Assembly (NCBI GenBank): GCA_005406025.1
Contig: BGZK01002111.1
Location: 1-64,000 of the forward strand
Source of the DNA: Eumeta japonica
Lineage: Eukaryota > Arthropoda > Insecta > Lepidoptera > Psychidae
Length of the DNA stretch: 64,000 nucleotides
Direction of reading: 5' to 3'
The position numbers and the translations under genes are program-made. The notes under the pieces are model-generated. The model was not told where the DNA came from, made no database searches, and was given only the letters and a program-made list of their open reading frames with translations. Shown here piece by piece: positions 47,338 through 59,420 of this stretch (its first letter is position 1; each line of letters opens with the position of its first letter).

Positions 47338-50335
47338 AGTCAGTCGATCGTGCGATCTGCTGCTGTAAGCAGCTAAAGCTTGTACGTGTTGTTTTCGGAC
47401 TGCGTAAGTGGCTTTTGATGTGATTTTAGATTACGCTGCGCTCATAACAGCTTGCATTGCTTATCGCTTGACGCTTATTGCTTCTCGTAACGCTTTACAG
47501 TTTCGAGAGTTCCGCGCGATGTGTCCCACCAGGAGACGCGGCGTCGCCGCCGCAGCCGCCGACGCCGACGGCAATGCAGTCCCCGTGCGTATATTTCTTA
47601 AACCATTTTCCATGTGATTATGGAATGCTTTCGGATTTCTGGAGGATTCGAGCTCTGGCTGCCGTGCGAGGGTGTACTTATATTTGCGTCTACTTCGTTA
47701 CCGTAAATAATTAATTTCATCTTTTTTGTTAAATATCAAACTCTTAAGACTATTTTTATATATAAATAGACTTTTAATGAATATTATTTGATTCAGAGTA
47801 TATTTTCTTTTTACAAATTTTTAATTGAAGTAAAATTATATTCTGAGGTATATACAATGGTTACATTTGGCGTACAACTAACTTTATTAATATAATATAG
47901 CACAGTTTTTAATTTTAATCGAGAAACGAAATCGTTAATTCCTTGAATTAAATCATTAGCAAAATAATAACTAAATAATTTTATTTGTGAGGTACTCGTA
48001 AAATCTTAACCTTTTTATCGATTTGATTTTTTTTTAGTTTTTGTCAATATTATAAGAAGGTTTTTATATATATAATATGTATATTTGTGCATGTGTATAT
48101 TTTTATGTACATGATGATATATTTTTTATTACAATAGAACATTGATAAAAATTTGTAATCATTTAAATAATAACTAAACTATTTTCGCTTGACTCTCGTT
48201 AATACAAATTAGCGTAATTGTCTAGTATATATTTGACGACGCATATGTCGAGTGGCCCAGGTTCAAATCCCCACATTAGTGCAATTTGTTTTGAGTTTTT
48301 TTTTCTCTCTCTTTGTTTTTATCTATTTTTATTTTAGTATTTTTTTTATTTCTATGCTTTTCTTCAATTTGTTATTTAATTTTGTAACGTACTGCTGTTA
48401 AATCTATTACTTTAATTTTGTGGGCATTCAGTAACATTACCTATATACCTGTGTCAATTAATTACGTGTAATTTAACGCTCAGGTTCATTCACTTTGTTT
48501 GATCATGAATCTTAGACCTTCAATCCTTGATTTAGAGCAAAAGCTGAAGGCTGCACTCCTGAACTCAAGGCGTCAAAGAAATGTGTGATTGCCTTATAAG
48601 CGAGCTCGGTCACGAAACGGAAATTAGATCGGTTATATTAATGAATACAAAGTTAAAGTTAAAGGGCGAATAAGCCGAAATGGACGTAAAATGTAATGAT
48701 CTAACTTATCAGCGCGACCGCTTGCATATAATGGTAAGCGAAATGGAGGACTGTAGCAATAAGTACAAGTAGTCACTGCTGCAGATTTAAGTGCTTCAAG
48801 AGGAGGTGCATATCTATAATATAAATATGGACAAATTGCAGCATGAACTGGATCTATGCAGAGCGAATGAAACCGTTAGATTTTGTGATTTGATGCTAGA
48901 CCGTACTGCACAACTAGATAATCGGAAGCAATATTTCTTTTACTCAAGTAGTAGTAAAAAAATATATTTTTTTAATTGAATTAATTTATCAGACGTTCCA
49001 AAAAAATGATTAGACAATTAAACTTAAGTTACAAAAAAATTTATTACAAAAAGCAAAATATAGATTTACACAAATCTATAAATAATTATGAAACAAAATT
49101 ATTCGAAAGAGATTCTGAGCCTCAAAGTCTGCAGGACCAAATGGGTCGCTTAAAAAATTAGCCCTTAAAGTTGTTAACTGTTTTATTATTGATAAAAACG
49201 AATTTATTGTTTGACAAATACACAATTAATTTATTTTTAAATCAATTAACATTCTTGTTTGCTATGCTCCATTTAAAAGTATTATAAAATTATAGATTAA
49301 ATTTAAGTCATAGACACAAATTACGATGTACATCTTTCTTAATACATGTTATGTTTCTAGATTTTGAGACATTGCAAAACTTTGTTAAATTAAAAAAATG
49401 ATGGCCCTCATGGGATGCAAGGTAGACGTGAAATATATATATATATATTAATATTAGGTTTCATAATGAATAAAATCTGTAACTAAAGATAAAATAAAAT
49501 AAGGAAAAATTATAGCTGTTTTTATTTATTTTTTCTTTATTTATTAAAAAAATTATAATTTTTTTTTCATAATTTTAGAGTAAACAACATTGCAAACGGT
49601 ATACGTGTCAAGTATAATATAATAGAATAGAAACATAGGAACGCAGCTTACACAAAGAAGTACCAAAGTGTTTACATACATACACATATAGAAAGGAGTC
49701 GAGAGCAGCCGCGTAGTGAGGTGCGTGACGACACGAATCGTCTGTCACGGCCTTCAAGTGGATTTTGCTGCCAAGGCCCGCCAATAGATGTTTCACATTA
49801 AAAAGAAAAAACAAATAAAAGGAATTATATCAATAATTTTCGTCAAAACAGACTTCTCTAACGGCCGACCGCCGCCCAGTGAGCGCACTCTGACATACTT
49901 TAATGTTGGTTGCAGGACGTCATTATGGCCGCCGCGCAGCGAGCCGAGGCGCGCGCGCAGACGCGGGCGCAGATACAGGCGCAGATAGAGGCGCAGGCCA
50001 TAGATGAATATGGCGCAGGCGCTGGCACGGCTGCAGGCGCGACTGCGGGCACGGGCGGTGGCGCGGCGTCGTTACGCCCCTGTCGTTAACGCCGAAAATC
50101 CTACACAATCCTACTTTATCATTTTCGGTATAACTATCGTTCCCGTTTTTGCTGCACTGTTCGTTGCCGTTGCCCTTACATTCTATTTGTTAGGTATTCG
50201 TATAAGGCGCGCACTATGAACATATCGAAACAATGATTATATAAAATAAAATGAAACATAAAAATAAACATCGAGTTCAAGTGTCATATTCATTGAAATC
50301 AATACAATTTCTCAATAAAGTTTCTTTGTGTTTTT
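47338..50335 (+). CDS. Candidate small host gene: Q/A/R-rich, single-pass membrane protein
   Basis: A GC-rich region with an initiator-like TCAGTCAGT (47336-47344) leads to a likely 97-bp leader intron (GTAAGT at 47404, TTTACAG ending 47500). ATG at 47519 opens MCPTRRRGVAAAAADADG and reaches a GTGCGT donor at 47585. A matching acceptor (GTTGCAG, 49915) starts the last exon in phase: DVIMAAAQRAEARAQTRA, continuing as Ala/Gln/Arg helix. In this frame it stops at 50087. After a one-base shift near 50000, the reading continues MNMAQALARLQARLRARAVA, then NPTQSYFIIFG and a hydrophobic span (FGITIVPVFAALFVAVALTF) ending RIRRAL and TGA at 50217. AATAAA occurs at 50245, 50263 and 50314. Either a sequencing or real indel splits the protein, or it is a pseudogene. 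Family unknown. Confidence 0.4.
48210..48275 (+). other. Possible tRNA-derived segment in the intron
   Basis: TAGCGTAATTG (48210-48220) and GGTTCAAATCC (48260-48270) resemble A and B boxes at suitable spacing, followed by a T-rich run. The acceptor stem does not pair clearly. Likely a SINE head rather than a tRNA. Confidence 0.35.
48500..48980 (+). pseudogene. Coiled-coil ORF1 remnant of a non-LTR element
   Basis: The plus strand reads LRPSILDLEQKLKAALLNSR, and in the next frame ISELGHETEIRSVILMNTKL, YQRDRLHIMVSEMEDCSNKY and MDKLQHELDLCRANETVRF, with three in-frame stops. The charged heptad-like pattern is that of coiled-coil gag regions I associate with lepidopteran non-LTR elements. It lies within the proposed intron of the 47-50 kb gene. 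Confidence 0.45.
49432..49450. repeat. Short (TA)n run
   Basis: About nine TA dinucleotides. Confidence 0.8.
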
Positions 50336-50399
50336 TCTTTGTTCTATAATAATGCAAAAACATGTCTTGTGTGGCAATTATGTGTATTGGGTAATCTAT

Positions 50400-50450
50400 T
50401 CTAAGCATTATCATAAATAAAATATAATTTTATTTATGATAATGCTTAGA
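50400..50450. repeat. Perfect 24-bp inverted repeat with 3-nt loop
   Basis: The arm 50400-50423 (starting TCTAAGCATTATCATAAATA) pairs with 50427-50450 without mismatch. A further partial copy TTATGCTTAG follows at 50451-50460. It lies about 80 bp past the last polyadenylation signal of the candidate gene. It could be a tiny MITE or a transcript 3' hairpin. Confidence 0.9.
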
Positions 50451-50559
50451 TTATGCTTAGAAATATGATTATTTAAATATAAGTTTTTCAATAAAGTTTT
50501 GTTAACGAATCAAGCACTTCTTTCATTTCTTCATCTCTTATCTATACCACTATGTAACT

Positions 50560-51883
50560 CTATTGGCTCTGTCTATACATTTATTTTTTTCACCTGATTT
50601 TGTGATAGATTTTATGATGCAGTGATTCACGTTCTACAATTTTTTTTATTTTTGTCTGTCTGTCTGTATGTATGTCTTTTATAACTCAAGAACATCTCGG
50701 ACGATCGAAATGAAATTCGGTATGCAATCATAAATGTAGTTGCGCACGTGGTAGGCCACCGTCTGTTGTTTTATTATGTGTCTGTTTGTCTGTCTGTGTG
50801 TGTTTTTATAGTGTAAGAACAGTTCGACTGATGATGATTAAAATTGGTATACAGTAAGAACATTTGATTTCGTAAATGATAAGCTATTGTTTTCCAGTTT
50901 TTCTGTTTGCCTGTCTGTACGTTTTTCTATAACTAAAAAGGTTTCACCGATGTTGATAAATTTGTGTACCGACAGTAAGAACATGTGAATGCGTAAATGA
51001 TAGGCTACCGTCCGTCTATCTGTTTGTTGGCATGTATGAAGGTGTTTTTTTATAAATTATGTATAGCTATATTTTTCATTAGTGACTTTTTCAATATAAG
51101 TAAATAAAAGCATAAAGATACAATACAGAATATTTAGTTTATGTTCAATTAGACATGAGGTTCGGGGCATATGGTTGTTTTATATGTGACCTCTGACATA
51201 TAACAGGGTTCAACTTAGGTCTAAATTACCTGTTTTATCAATTGAGATATATGATAAACATTGTACATGATTAGTCTGTAATTAATGGGCACCAACCGAC
51301 AGCAAGTGCGGAAAAAGATACATAATCAAACTTAATGATGTTCACAATCAAATGTTGTACAAATAGATTAAGGTGGGTATACCTAATTCGAATATTGAAC
51401 TGGCATCACTTCGCACGTATATTTGTTCTTGATCTCTCATCTGTGATGAAACCTAGGCAGGAGGCAGTGCAGGCACATATGTTAGAAGGAATGTTGCGGG
51501 CTGAGGCGCTTTTCGGTAGTAACTCTGTTCAAATCAAAACCGTGAGCGGTAGCGGAATCGATATTACAAACAAGATGAGAGAATCGTAAGTTGAAACCGG
51601 ATGAGGACGCAATCGAGAACGGAACCATGATTGGAATCGAGTATGGAATTAAGATTAGAACCAACAGCGTGTTCGGAATAGAAATAAGGAACAGTGCCGA
51701 GGTCCAAAATCGAGCGGGGCTTTTTAACTTAGTCCGAGACCGGGTTCTGAATGAAAAGCGAGACTGCGATCAAAGTCAAAAGTGAGACAAATCGGTATCG
51801 AAATTAGGATTGGGATTGAGTTCGTAAAAGGACGATACATAAGATAAAGGAATGTGTTCAAGCTAGAAGAAGGCAGAAGCTAG
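50560..51883 (+). mobile_element. Helitron-like non-autonomous element, copy B
   Basis: Matches copy A (13050-15012) from TTGGCTCTGTCTAT to the CTAG at 51880-51883, but lacks the 650-bp segment and the 3' hairpin (the end reads AGCTAGAAGAAGGCAGAAG). ORFs at 51335-51785 occur in the shared sequence but are not intact in copy A, so no gene is inferred. Confidence 0.7.
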
Positions 51884-52029
51884 TATAATATAAAAATAGT
51901 TTTGTGATCTATTCTAAGTCGTCCACATAAATTTATATAATCCGTATTAGTTAACTCTCAACAAATATTAAGTAATAAAGTGAAATGCATATTGCAAACG
52001 TAACCTACCGTTAACAAATTTCTATTAGT
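51884..52029. other. AT-rich spacer
   Basis: Nothing supported. Confidence 0.5.
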
Positions 52030-52275
52030 TAGACGTTGACTGAAAAATGATTACTGTGTGTTAATGTTTTTCGCATATATCGTATCATTAATCGGACACT
52101 GCATATCTTAGATAAGACCGAAAACTTATCTGAGGGCACGGCAGCCACCAAGTCGAGCAAAAGCAAACTGAGCTTAGCCGCACCGTCCTGTTCTCTAAGC
52201 CAATCGGCGCACTTCAGACCGCTGTGATCTAGTGAACAAGAGGACATCTATAACCAGCTAATTAATCTAAATTAT
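52030..52275 (-). repeat. Dispersed repeat D, copy 2 (inverted)
   Basis: Inverted counterpart of 43010-43265, as described there. Its outer edge (TTATAACTATAG near 52283-52294) also matches inverted 43028-43040. Confidence 0.8.
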
Positions 52276-52384
52276 TCATTATTTATAACTATAGTTCACG
52301 AACTATTGCTAGTGAAAAGTTCTTCAATTTTGTCAATGACACACTCACTATCATGGTTTCTTAGGTACATAATCAGTGTACTCG

Positions 52385-52770
52385 AAGAAACCATAGTAGA
52401 TAACATAATTATTGTACGAAACCTTCTCCCGTGTAGTTCGACTGGCTTTTGTACGTAAATGTATACGGAGCGTACACATTCGGTCATAATTTATGTAAAT
52501 GTCGTGAGCGATTCAAATGATAAAATTTTATCTAATCGTAAAAATGTAATGGTAAATCTCTCACTGCTATGTGCAAAACCTTGCGTTTTCAGTTGTTTTA
52601 TTTACTACGATACAAACGAATTTGTGGCCTTGAAGAAAACATAGTAGATAACATATTAATCGTACGAATCTCTCTTTTTTGAAGTTCAACTAGCTTTTGT
52701 CCAGGTTTTTAATTATTATAAATGATCTGATAAATGGATACGGAGCGTACACATTTGGTCATAATTAATG
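52385..52770 (+). repeat. Two local direct repeats about 245 bp apart
   Basis: GAAACCATAGTAGATAACAT (52387) recurs as GAAAACATAGTAGATAACAT (52634), and GGAGCGTACACATTCGGTCA (52467) as GGAGCGTACACATTTGGTCA (52741), with TCGACTGGCTTTTGTAC / TCAACTAGCTTTTGTCC between. A diverged tandem duplication. Confidence 0.8.
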
Positions 52771-54375
52771 TTTTATTATATTAATTTGGTCAATCACATC
52801 AAAAGTATCGAAGTGAGAACAATTTGGTTTAACTGCAATTAACATAATAAAACTGACTTCCAAACGAGTGGTACATTTATAAAATAATAACTTATTAAAA
52901 GTATTGCGTTATGAAGATCTCTAAAAAAATATGAATCAAAAGACGTGTGACATGGGCACTGCCAGCTGAAGACAAACTTGAGATTTACAAATATCACGTG
53001 TAGACGTCGTTAGATCGAGATTACTACCTAAGTGTTAATACACGATTATTTTCTTCTTACGACATCCGGAATATATGCGAATAATGGTACATTTAAGCTA
53101 AACTTTAATTGTAATAGGTTCATCTATTGTCTATTGCTAGGTATATTGTTGTGTCTTCTTGGCTGACACCGACTCCAAAAATAACAATAATCGTAACTAC
53201 ATTGTAATGTCGTAATAATTTGTTTGACTTTTAAGTAGTCTAATATTTTTCATTTCATTTTACATAGGAGAATTAAAAAAAATATTTTAATCATTGTTTG
53301 CTATTCATAGGTATGTGTTGAGATAAATTTGAAGTGGGTAGGTACCAAGCTATCCTCTTACGTGGTAAACACATAGATCGCACCTACACATTGACGTGTA
53401 AAAAAAGTAAGTTGATTATAGAATTGTAGAAGAATAAGCAATTATTCTTTTTACTTTTCAGTGCATATTAATTTGTTTTGGAATAGTTTTTGTTTTCAAG
53501 GTCGGTTTTTCTTGTTAACATTTTTATTTACTTTTTGATTTTAGTGAATCTGAAGTACACTAATTTGTATGAATATGGGTAGCTTACTAAACGTGCTGCT
53601 CATAGATCGCACCCTTACTGTAAGACGTTAAGGAATTCCATCGGTCATCATATTCGACTTAGACAATTACTTGACCGTAACGACGTTACGGTAGGTGACT
53701 CAAATATTGGGGATTCGGCCGAATATTGTTAATTTGCTCCTAAGAATTGAAGAGTTCCGTTACTTTGTCATAGATTCCACAATCAGAACCTAACCAAACT
53801 CTCATCAAACTAGCCTTGAAGTAAATCCTTTTCAATAAAAAAAGAATCCTCGAAATCGGTTGGCATGATATTGAGTTATTCGTCCATTTGTCGCGCACAT
53901 ACTTAATGCAAATTTAAGATTTATATGATTTTCTCATGGATGCCATTGTCAGAACTGAATCAAATTGAAATGGGACCACATAGGAAACACCAGCTTTCAA
54001 ATGAAGAAAGAAATCAAAATGTCCACCCAGTCGAAAGTTCTGAGGTAAAAACATAAAAAAATATAGTCGAATTGAGATCGTCCTCCTTTTTAATTTTGAA
54101 GTCGGTTAAAAATAAACAAGTTTGGACATTTCTCGAGCTTCTTTGGCAGTGTCACAACGAAAACCCGATAGCTTTTTTGTTTTGGCTCAATTCACAACCA
54201 TAATTAAACGTGGCTTCACCATTTAATCCAGAAACAAAATTACTGTTTATGACTCGGAAAAGACCATCATCTCCAACCCCTAAAAATTTAAGGCCAGTCA
54301 TTTTTATAAAAAGATATCGGGCTCTCTTTTATGGGATAGTAAAGATTGAAGGAGTATTAATACGAAACATTATTA
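52771..54375. other. AT-rich non-coding stretch
   Basis: No gene supported. A 'catagatcgcacc' phrase occurs at 53372 and 53601, too short to call a repeat. Confidence 0.45.
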
Positions 54376-54845
54376 TAGAAACAAAAATGTAAGCATGTAA
54401 AATGTATTGAAATCTATTATTAATTGTTAAAGAAATTAGTAATAACTCAAAAATGCATATGACAACCATGTAATATAAAAATACTACAAAGAACTACTCA
54501 AAACGTCTATATATTTTTATTTGCAATTAACCACGTTGGAAGTGAAAAAATAAAATTTATTAATCCTTAAAAGTAGTTTTGTAGCTCTCACGGTTATAAT
54601 TACAATAAGAAAGTTGTAAAATAAGTGAAAACGGATAGAGAACTAGGTTTTATTCAAACTTTAAATTACATATATGTATATATATTTGACATCGGTGTGT
54701 ATAAATAGTAACAATTTGTTTATCCAAGCATTAGTTTAAAACTGCTGATTTCATCGATATACGATTTGACAATTTAACGCAAAATCGTTTGAAAATAATT
54801 TAAGGCTATTTAGTTTTTGTATGACCCTTCACTACTTTTCTATTT
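54376..54845 (+). repeat. Dispersed repeat B, copy 2
   Basis: Direct copy of 11811-12285. Confidence 0.85.
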
Positions 54846-55406
54846 GCTTTGATAACATACAATACCTAGCAAAGCGGACGAGGACCGCTGGATATAATGG
54901 TTAATATATGTATATCTCGTCACATAAATACCAGACACTATGCGTGTGATTGAGCATTGAGTTCTACTACGTAATTATCAATAAAATGCATTTACAACTA
55001 GATACAAACTATTGAGGGTTCGTATTTTAAAATAGGAAACCGACCATTTACGGTGAACCATCAGTCTTTCGATGCATGCGCGTGTCACGGCTGTTTGCAA
55101 TTGCCGAAATCATTTGCCCACCCCTAGTTTTAGTTTTTGACCCGTGTTCAAAAACATGGGAAATGTTACTGCCATCTTTTGCTTTCTAAATATTCTCTAG
55201 CTAAACAACCTCTGAAATATTTCGTAATTAAGTATGAAGAAGGTACTTACACATATATTGCAGGAAAAAAAAAAGCGTTTTACTAAATGTTAAATTTTTA
55301 GTTTAAAAAAATTCATTAGTAAAGTGCTAATGAGCTAACCAATTTATTTTTAAATAGTCTATGGTACTGAACTCATAAGAGGCGTGAATGTGACACGGCA
55401 GCCTAA
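54846..55406. other. Non-coding stretch
   Basis: Nothing supported. Confidence 0.5.
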
Positions 55407-55927
55407 TTTTGACGTGACAACGTCTAATAAATTGGTTTGCCGGGTGACACTTCAAGAAACTGCGTTACGCTCCGCTCACGTTATGCGCTCACAATGAGAG
55501 CGAGTGAGAGGCACGCGTCCCTTCCACTCGGGCATGGTTAGCCCGCCTAAGAGCGAGAGAGACAGACATAAAAGTGAAAGGCACGCGTCCTTTCCACTCA
55601 GATAGGAACAAGTTAAGTTGTAAACGCTGTTTCATTGTACAAATGTATTGCAAGTTATTGTATGTATATTTGTATATAAATACGTATGTATGTGTAAAGG
55701 TAAAAATAAAATTTTGTTAATATGAAATTCAAGTGCGAGATTCTTTGTATAAATTAATGTTTTAAATATAATTCTTTGTATAAATAAATGTTTTAAATTG
55801 TTACTATTATTTCATCCTTCTTCCTACTATACGAATGAATATTCACATTAAAATGATTTTACCACTCAAAATCGTTGTCACGTAAAACTTTCATACGTAT
55901 ACCGACTTTACAGGCAACCAATTTTTT
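55407..55927 (+). repeat. 519-bp dispersed repeat C, copy 2
   Basis: Near-identical to 30913-31431. It differs mainly by small indels (AGGCACGCGTCC here, AGGCGCGTCC in copy 1) and a few substitutions. Confidence 0.85.
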
Positions 55928-56602
55928 TTAATATCGTAGTCCTAATCATAAAATCATTCATATTTAATACATAGAGCGACATCTGGCCATGTCATGAAGC
56001 ATTTAGGTATCTGTGTTTGTGTGTGTTATAAAATAAACTTATATAAATTTCATGGACGCAGGCGCAACTAATTTGCAACTGACGTATCGAAAAGCCAATA
56101 GCCTTATTTTTCCTTTTCAATGTGAGAGGCACGGTGAAATTGGTTTGCTAACAGGTTTATTTCAAATAAGCTAAATCAGAGCATAATGTTTGTGACGTTC
56201 GCACAAAAACAATTTGCAAAGTTTCGTTTTAACATTTGCGAACGATGAAGATTCAATTAAAATTTCACAATCCAACTTTTATGGTGTTTTGAATTGTATT
56301 TAGTAAATCCATTATCGATTGGGAAGTTCGTAACTCAGTCTGGGTAACCTTATGTACCTCATTTTGCGTGGGTGCCACCGTGTGGATATTATTGTGTATA
56401 TTTTTCACGTTCTTTCTTAACTTTTATGGTAAAGATTAAAATTATTGATTTTAAAAGTATTCGTTACAGAGATCCTTTACATAATCAGATTACTGCATCT
56501 ATATATTTAATTTCATCTAAAGCCATTCAGTATTTTTTGCATCATCTACGAAGAAACTGCTATTCAAGCAGACCAAGAAAATAACTTCTTTTATATTAGT
56601 TT
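55928..56602. other. AT-rich non-coding stretch
   Basis: A 70-codon ORF (56372-56584) has no recognisable features. Nothing else supported. Confidence 0.45.
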
Positions 56603-56880
56603 TTCCCGCAGCTTCGTGCGCTTAGACGGAAAATCCAGACTGAGATTTTAATTAAAACCTTGATCCTGAACCAGATCCTGATCCAGAAACCATTCATTAA
56701 TAGTTTCGATATTGATCCTATTCCTAATTCAGTACCTCTCTTTTTCTTACCTTTTGTCTCTCACAAGTTGCCATTTTCATTCTTGCTTAGGCTCCCAATT
56801 TCCCTTTCCCTCACTTTCTCATTCCATACTTTCCTTTCTCTCCTGCTCCTTTTCTCGAGGCTTATCTTCCTCTAGATTCC
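56603..56880 (-). repeat. Inverted Helitron-like end plus pyrimidine-rich tract
   Basis: On the minus strand, GCACGAAGCTGCGGGAAAAA (56629-56605 region) resembles the GC-rich terminal phrase of lepidopteran Helitron-like elements. Next to it, 56660-56730 (GATCCTGAACCAGATCCTGATCC) is an inverted echo of the 'atcaggat' phrases of the 14.6-17.5 kb copies. 56735-56880 is strongly C/T-biased, and its ORFs are leucine/serine-rich artefacts of that bias. Confidence 0.4.
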
Positions 56881-59213
56881 TCCCTTGTCTAAGCAAAGCG
56901 AGCAACGTGACGTCGTGTGTGACGTTCAATATCAGACATCAATTCCATCAATTAGGACTTACAAGAATACGAAATAAACGGACAATTGCTGCATTTTAAG
57001 TGATGTTGTATTGTATCTGCGTGCAAAATTTTATTAAAACAATTGAGCCATTAGTTCTTTTGATTAGATTTTTAAACGAAAATAGTTACTGCGGCTCACC
57101 GTTAAAGAGATGCTATCGAGGACTTTTTTTATAAGTAGGTCTCATAAAATTTATAATTCCATAATACATTAGTTTGACGATGTAAGTTTTCTTTTCTATT
57201 TTTTGTATACATTAACCCAGACTTCAGAATGGCAAACCTCATGGCATCCGAGAAAACATCACGGACACCCTCCTGTCCACCTCCCCCAACCTATAAATTT
57301 TATTCATAGTTCAAGAGGTAACTAAAATTGATTTCTTTGTGTTTGAATGCCAATAGGCGTGCGATAATAGGTATTTTCAATATTACTTGGCCACCGCACG
57401 TCCGATTGGCTCACAGTAAATATTCATATATTAATAAAAATGGAATCGATAGGTGTAAGAATGTTGAAAGATCGGCCAAGGTATTCGAGAGATATCCCAG
57501 ATCGAACATCTTTATAGAATGAAAATGTTTAACTCGGAGACGTACCGCTTCGTTTGTTGGGTAATTGCTTATTAATCCAATAAATTGTTCACTTTGGGTG
57601 CTTGGTTCTCATGGACACGGAGTGCATGTCTGAAAACCTTATAGAGAATCTAAGAACCCAACGAACCTGTGATAATATAACTCTCATTGTTTAGCCAGTT
57701 TTAGTAATGTAAAAGTCTTAAAAGAGTTTTTACAACATTATTAAAATACATAAAATTTAGGTATCTATTATCCTCTTATAAACTATAAATATAAACACAG
57801 AAACCTTTTGTGATAGATTTTCTAAATCATGGTGTTTTCAATTTTCATTTAAAATCCTATTTTGATTGTAATTTAGATTTATAAAACTTATCTGAGCCTA
57901 TTGCACATCTTAAAAAACTAAGCATACAAACAGACAAATAAAATAGTTACACTATTTTTATATAATAAAATTGTATTTGTCTTCTGTGTGAAGCTAATAT
58001 GAAAACGTGTTCGAAAGACTAAAAATTTATGTTATGTATTGTAGTTATTCCTAACCCCTTTGATTAGTATTTATGGTGTTTATTCCGGGTCATCAAAAGA
58101 ATTCCACTTTCATCAAGGTAAATTAAATATTAACGTAGTCAGGGTAAACCTGATGTTTTAAGCGGCTCCGGACAATGCATCGCCCCGGGGATCTGCTGGT
58201 CTTTTGAGGGCGGACGACCCTTAGGGCATCCACCATCCCTCGAATACAAACGGACACGTGCCAAATTAACTGAATAATGAGAATTCACCTTCCTTTTTTT
58301 CTGTCAAAGCCTTTGCCCTTTCTGTATGAAATATAAATAAATTAATTATCAAATGAATCGAGGATATAAATAAATCAAAGAAAATATTACATTCCTTTTA
58401 AAGACCTCTAATTTTTCATAATAACAGTTCTATTAAATAAACATGATATTATTACATATTTTAATTGAAATTTTATTATTAGTATTCACGATATATGAAG
58501 TGTATATAGTCTCCATATATAGAATTTTATATAGTCTGTTTTTATTATACATTGCTATATTAACCAGTAATTGAAATGAAATAACTGTGGTTCTCCTTTT
58601 TAACTGTGTTTTGTGTTCACGAAATTTATTTGTTTCTTCGGTTATAACATTGTAAACAACTTTATTGATTTTCGTTGCCTTTTTTTTTTGTAGAAAATTC
58701 ATTTTTATCATATGTCTTTATGAAATAAAAGCTGACTGACCCATCAATGCTTAAATGAAACAATTGTGTTTAGAAGTTTGTAATGTTGTACATATCTTAC
58801 GTTTATAAATAAACCGAACATTGAATAGGTTTTTGGAAGTTACATCTTTAAATAGGTGAAATTTTGTATAGATGAATTGTTAGATTTGAAGTTCCAATCA
58901 TGAAAATCGATACATGAGGTATTCTTTTTAAACAAAAGACACTGATTATAGGATTTGTGAAAATTAAAATTTAGAAGGAGAAAGGCAGTGATCGAAAATT
59001 TGTAGGGGAGACCTTTTAGTTTCTAAGTTAGGATCATACAAATGATTGTTTGAGGTGTTACTTACATGTAAAAAATTGTCGTGTTTCAGTGTTTTTGGAA
59101 AATCCATCCTCTGAAACGGTGAAATAAAGGTGAAAGTTTGAATGAGAACTTAATTAGTTTTGAAATTATATTATATTTATTTTTCAAGGCTTATAGACAC
59201 TGTAATATATTAT
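56881..59213. other. AT-rich stretch
   Basis: No gene supported. A GC-richer patch at 58145-58260 is unexplained. The 92-codon minus ORF (58433-58711) is Lys/Ile/Asn-rich and probably chance. Confidence 0.45.
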
Positions 59214-59420
59214 TACTTTAAGTGAGCAATTCTTGTACCCTCAGAAACGGTTTTAACACTTTCGGTGTAAAGTTTTATTTTTGTATTGTGTTTCAAATTT
59301 CTTTACATGTGTCATCCAAGGAAAAACAGGGTAAAAAAATCTGTTTTCAAATGTTGATTTATAGAACTTCATCTCAAATGATTTTTAAGACAATCAGAGT
59401 GATCCTATGCTGTCAGATTT
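59214..59420 (+). repeat. Diverged relative of the 46.2-kb element (5' part)
   Basis: CTTTAAGTGAGCAATTCTTG (59217-59236) and CAGAAACGGTTTTAACACTTTC repeat the opening of 46213-47059 (CTTTAAACGAGCAATTCTTG, CGGAAACGGCTCTAACGATT). The 118-codon ORF 59222-59578 runs over it, but no counterpart exists in the other copy, so it is not called a gene. Confidence 0.5.

Noticed and set aside
51335..51785. ORFs of 84 and 64 codons in Helitron-like copy B
   Set aside because: The homologous region in copy A (14640-14900) does not preserve the frames, so coding is not supported.
56660..56999. Leu/Ser/Phe-rich ORFs as membrane proteins
   Set aside because: They are produced by a strand-biased C/T-rich tract; both overlapping frames look hydrophobic for the same reason.
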